64,000 nucleotides of DNA, from contig QNGE01003715.1 in assembly GCA_008508345.1 (NCBI GenBank), positions 1 to 64,000 of the forward strand, given 5' to 3'. A program made the position numbers and the translations under genes. Below, piece by piece: positions 61,679 through 64,000 of this stretch (position 1 is its first letter; every line of letters begins with the position of its first letter). The stretch comes from Paragonimus westermani (lineage: Eukaryota > Platyhelminthes > Trematoda > Plagiorchiida > Troglotrematidae). A model generated the notes under the pieces. The model saw nothing but the letters and a program-made list of their open reading frames with translations. It was not told the origin of the DNA and did no database searches.

Positions 61679-61918
61679 GTGCAGACTTGTGTTCTGCTCT
61701 TGTTAAGTCTTATCAGTAGTAATAGGCAGTTCACTCAGGCTATCTGTGACAATTCGGCTGTACCTAACGTGATCAGCAGGGTAGTTTCACCAAAGTGTGG
61801 CTGGATTTCTAGTTACGATCATGATAAGTATTTAAACAGCTTAGCCTTAACAGAAACAAAATCCCAGTCTAGTATTGCTTTTCTTAAACAGCCAACTGTA
61901 AAGCCTACGGGACTGTGA
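61679..61918 (+). CDS. Possible terminal exon with hydrophobic segment
   Basis: CCGTCCTCTTTTCCAAAGCAG is a strong acceptor. The frame reads QTCVLLLLSLISSN and later ICDNSAVPNVISRVV, KCGWISSYDHDKY and a Lys/Pro-rich end, closing with TGA at 61,916. The sequence has the look of a small secreted flatworm protein, but no family is recognised and no polyadenylation signal is obvious downstream. Confidence 0.22.
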   Translation: MQTCVLLLLSLISSNRQFTQAICDNSAVPNVISRVVSPKCGWISSYDHDKYLNSLALTETKSQSSIAFLKQPTVKPTGL

Positions 61919-64000
61919 CAGCCATGATCATTTGTGAATCAACTACAGTTTGCATTTTCCTCGTAACTACTTAATCTCTGTTTCCTGGAAACCCAATTAC
62001 ATGCTTAACCATCGAGTGATTCACACTTCCGAATGTTTCAACATTTCATAATACATCACACTTACTCAGCTGCTAGAAAGGTTAAGTGAACTGCAATAAC
62101 TTGTAAGTCAGCCCGAACACCGCTGGATGACTTCACTGCAAACCAATTGTTAAAAAGCACTTCGACTGAGTGTTTCCTTTTTACTTCTCTGGCTTTGTAT
62201 TAAGTCAATGTAAATTTAAAGGAAACTCTTAGTAGATGATAACGTCGGAAACGTCTTTTAAATATTTTAGCAGACAAGTGACAATCCACAAAGTGGATAT
62301 GCGTGTTGTGTAGAACAACACTGAATCCAACATGAATTCTTTTTGAAAATCAACAGTTCTAAGATTAGACCTGACAATGCGGTTGTCCTGCGAAGGTGGT
62401 GACGCAATGGAAAATCTACCCAATACTCAGACCATGCAGCTTGGACAGTCACTGGTGAAACAACTCGAACATCCGTACTGTCCGTAAGAAACAGACATTG
62501 CATCTTCACGCCGATGCATATTACAGTAACAAATTTGAGCGCAAGTGTATGATCATTTACTTGAACAAAACACAGAATCGGTAGGTAACCGCGTAATCCA
62601 GTGTATTCCAGTTCATGTGAAATGTTTTAGTCTCTAATTGGATATGATTACTCATCTATATCTCTCTTGATCATCATCGCATTTTCACAGTGAATACCCC
62701 AGAGCTCGACAAAGCGTTTAGTCAACTGTTTTCTCGAATTTCAGATAATAATAACAACTGACGAAGGAATGGAATGACCAACACATGCGGAAATAGCTCT
62801 TGCTTATCAAACCAGTAAGCTGACCAAGTTATCTTGGGTCAGTTGAACTTCATATAAGGTGGAACAGCCTGCAGAGTGATACTGCTGCTTTTGCAGTTAG
62901 GGCAAGTTTGACTCACAGTTAAATATCCCTATTAATATTAAGCCAAATTTATCGCTCACCCTTAGCCGGAAGAAACGCTGAGATGAGAAAGTGAACCTGA
63001 GGAGTTAGTTTTGATTTACCAGAAGAAATAGGGAAGAGTGGACTAAGCTGTACGCGCAAGAAAATCAGAGATGTTGATGCTGTCGGAATGGGGGGTAATG
63101 ATTACACGTCCATTGAAGGGTTATAAAAAACAGGAAATTGGCGATACCTTGATCAGAAAAACTTTTGATGGGAGGTGTGTTTCAGATCTGTGTCATGTTG
63201 TACTGGAAATTCCTTCATTGTTGCGATCTTTACTGTCTAATTCTTACATTATCTTGTCATTCACGCACTTGCTTTCAAGATCTGGAATTCCAGCCCACCG
63301 CACAATATGGTTTCCACTTAAACCTCGTACAGTTTTCCCTATTCCGTATATTTGGTTAACGCTGACTATTACGGATTTATGCTCGTTGTTTCCATTTCAC
63401 TGTGTGAAAATCTACTCGATCTCTGTTAGTCCCCATAAGCTAGAAGCTTAGATTTGGTCCCACTTCGAGCTGAGGGATTTCGTGGAGAGTCAGAATGATT
63501 ACGTTCCTTACTTGGTCACTCATCACATTATACTAAGCATTCGTTGGTAAGGTATGGTTTGTGGAGCGCACTGGCAGCAATTGTGACCAATCAGCTGACG
63601 CGGCAAACGTACGCCGCTAGCTGGATAATTAAGCTAAATTGACAGATCTCGCTGAAAAAAAGGGTTGACGTACTTGAAAAAAATTCTGTCACAGGCTTCC
63701 TAGTTTGATCCGGGGTTGTGTGCTGTCACAGATGGGCGCACACAACTACAAATCAATTGCTGCAAATTGAAGTATGCCCATTTCTGCCGTGCATCTTGTT
63801 AGTCTGTTTACGACTTGTTTCCTCCTCGTAAGTTTACTGTGTATTATGAAGAGTAATCAAGGACTAGTTTGTTGAGTACTCTTGAATCGTTACCAGATTG
63901 GTAATCGAAATCAAACTCGAAGAGTTTCCACGCTAACAACATAGAACATCTAAGGGGACTCCTTATTTTTCGGGAAACTGCTGACGTCAGAATCATGAAA

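Larger units (their letters stand above)
60551..64000. other. No named gene; two exon-like segments
   Basis: Apart from the two segments at 61.2-61.9 kb I recognise nothing. A 126-codon hydrophobic plus frame (63,071-63,451) is within chance length, as are minus frames at 62,229-62,509. Confidence 0.4.

Noticed and set aside
63071..63451. 126-codon hydrophobic plus-strand frame
   Set aside because: Length matches chance expectation (several such frames expected). Hydrophobicity follows from AT-rich codons.
1..64000. CRISPR arrays, bacterial promoters, ribosome binding sites, rRNA
   Set aside because: No regularly spaced repeats, operons or rRNA sequence; the window is eukaryotic.

Overview
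The window looks like animal nuclear DNA: AT-leaning, intron-like and rich in decayed retroelements. There are no operons, no rRNA, no dense gene order and no bacterial signals. The retroelement set fits a flatworm with a large repeat-rich genome, either a digenean trematode or a diphyllobothriid-type cestode. It comprises Penelope-like elements with a GIY-YIG endonuclease, Ty3/Gypsy elements including a gag whose Cys/His motif resembles the CsRn1 type, and tRNA-like SINE relics. That placement is inference. No complete host gene can be recognised. Most single open frames (up to about 140 codons) are about as long as chance predicts for 64 kb at this base composition.

Layout. 1-12.7 kb: no supported gene. 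12,698-14,087: a perfect palindrome with two 691-base arms and an 8-base spacer, containing smaller inverted units. 15.3-21.2 kb: scattered collinear remains of a plus-strand Gypsy pol (RT, RNase H, integrase), stretched to about twice the expected length, which suggests later insertions. 23.8-25.5 kb: Penelope-like copy A (plus), whose RT core is hidden by a 619-base N gap. 25.9-26.6 kb: minus-strand Gypsy gag/protease relic. 26.6-35.4 kb: nothing recognisable. 35.4-36.8 kb: two tRNA-like SINE relics. 36.8-46.1 kb: open segments with plausible splice sites that could be host exons, plus a possible old Penelope relic near 40.8 kb. 48.3-50.6 kb: Penelope-like copy B (minus), same family and same 3' terminus as A, with RT readable but broken. 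53.3 kb: a third, more divergent Penelope endonuclease relic. 56.3 kb: a possible signal-peptide first exon. 58.6-60.55 kb: a 5'-truncated Gypsy pol ending in a putative 183-base LTR. 61.2-61.9 kb: two possible exons of a secreted or membrane protein.

The recognisable coding content is self-replicating DNA in several stages of decay. All recognisable elements carry inactivating lesions. The feature with least precedent in the window is the perfect palindrome. It is either a very recent fold-back or gene-conversion product, or an assembly artefact, and that must be settled first.
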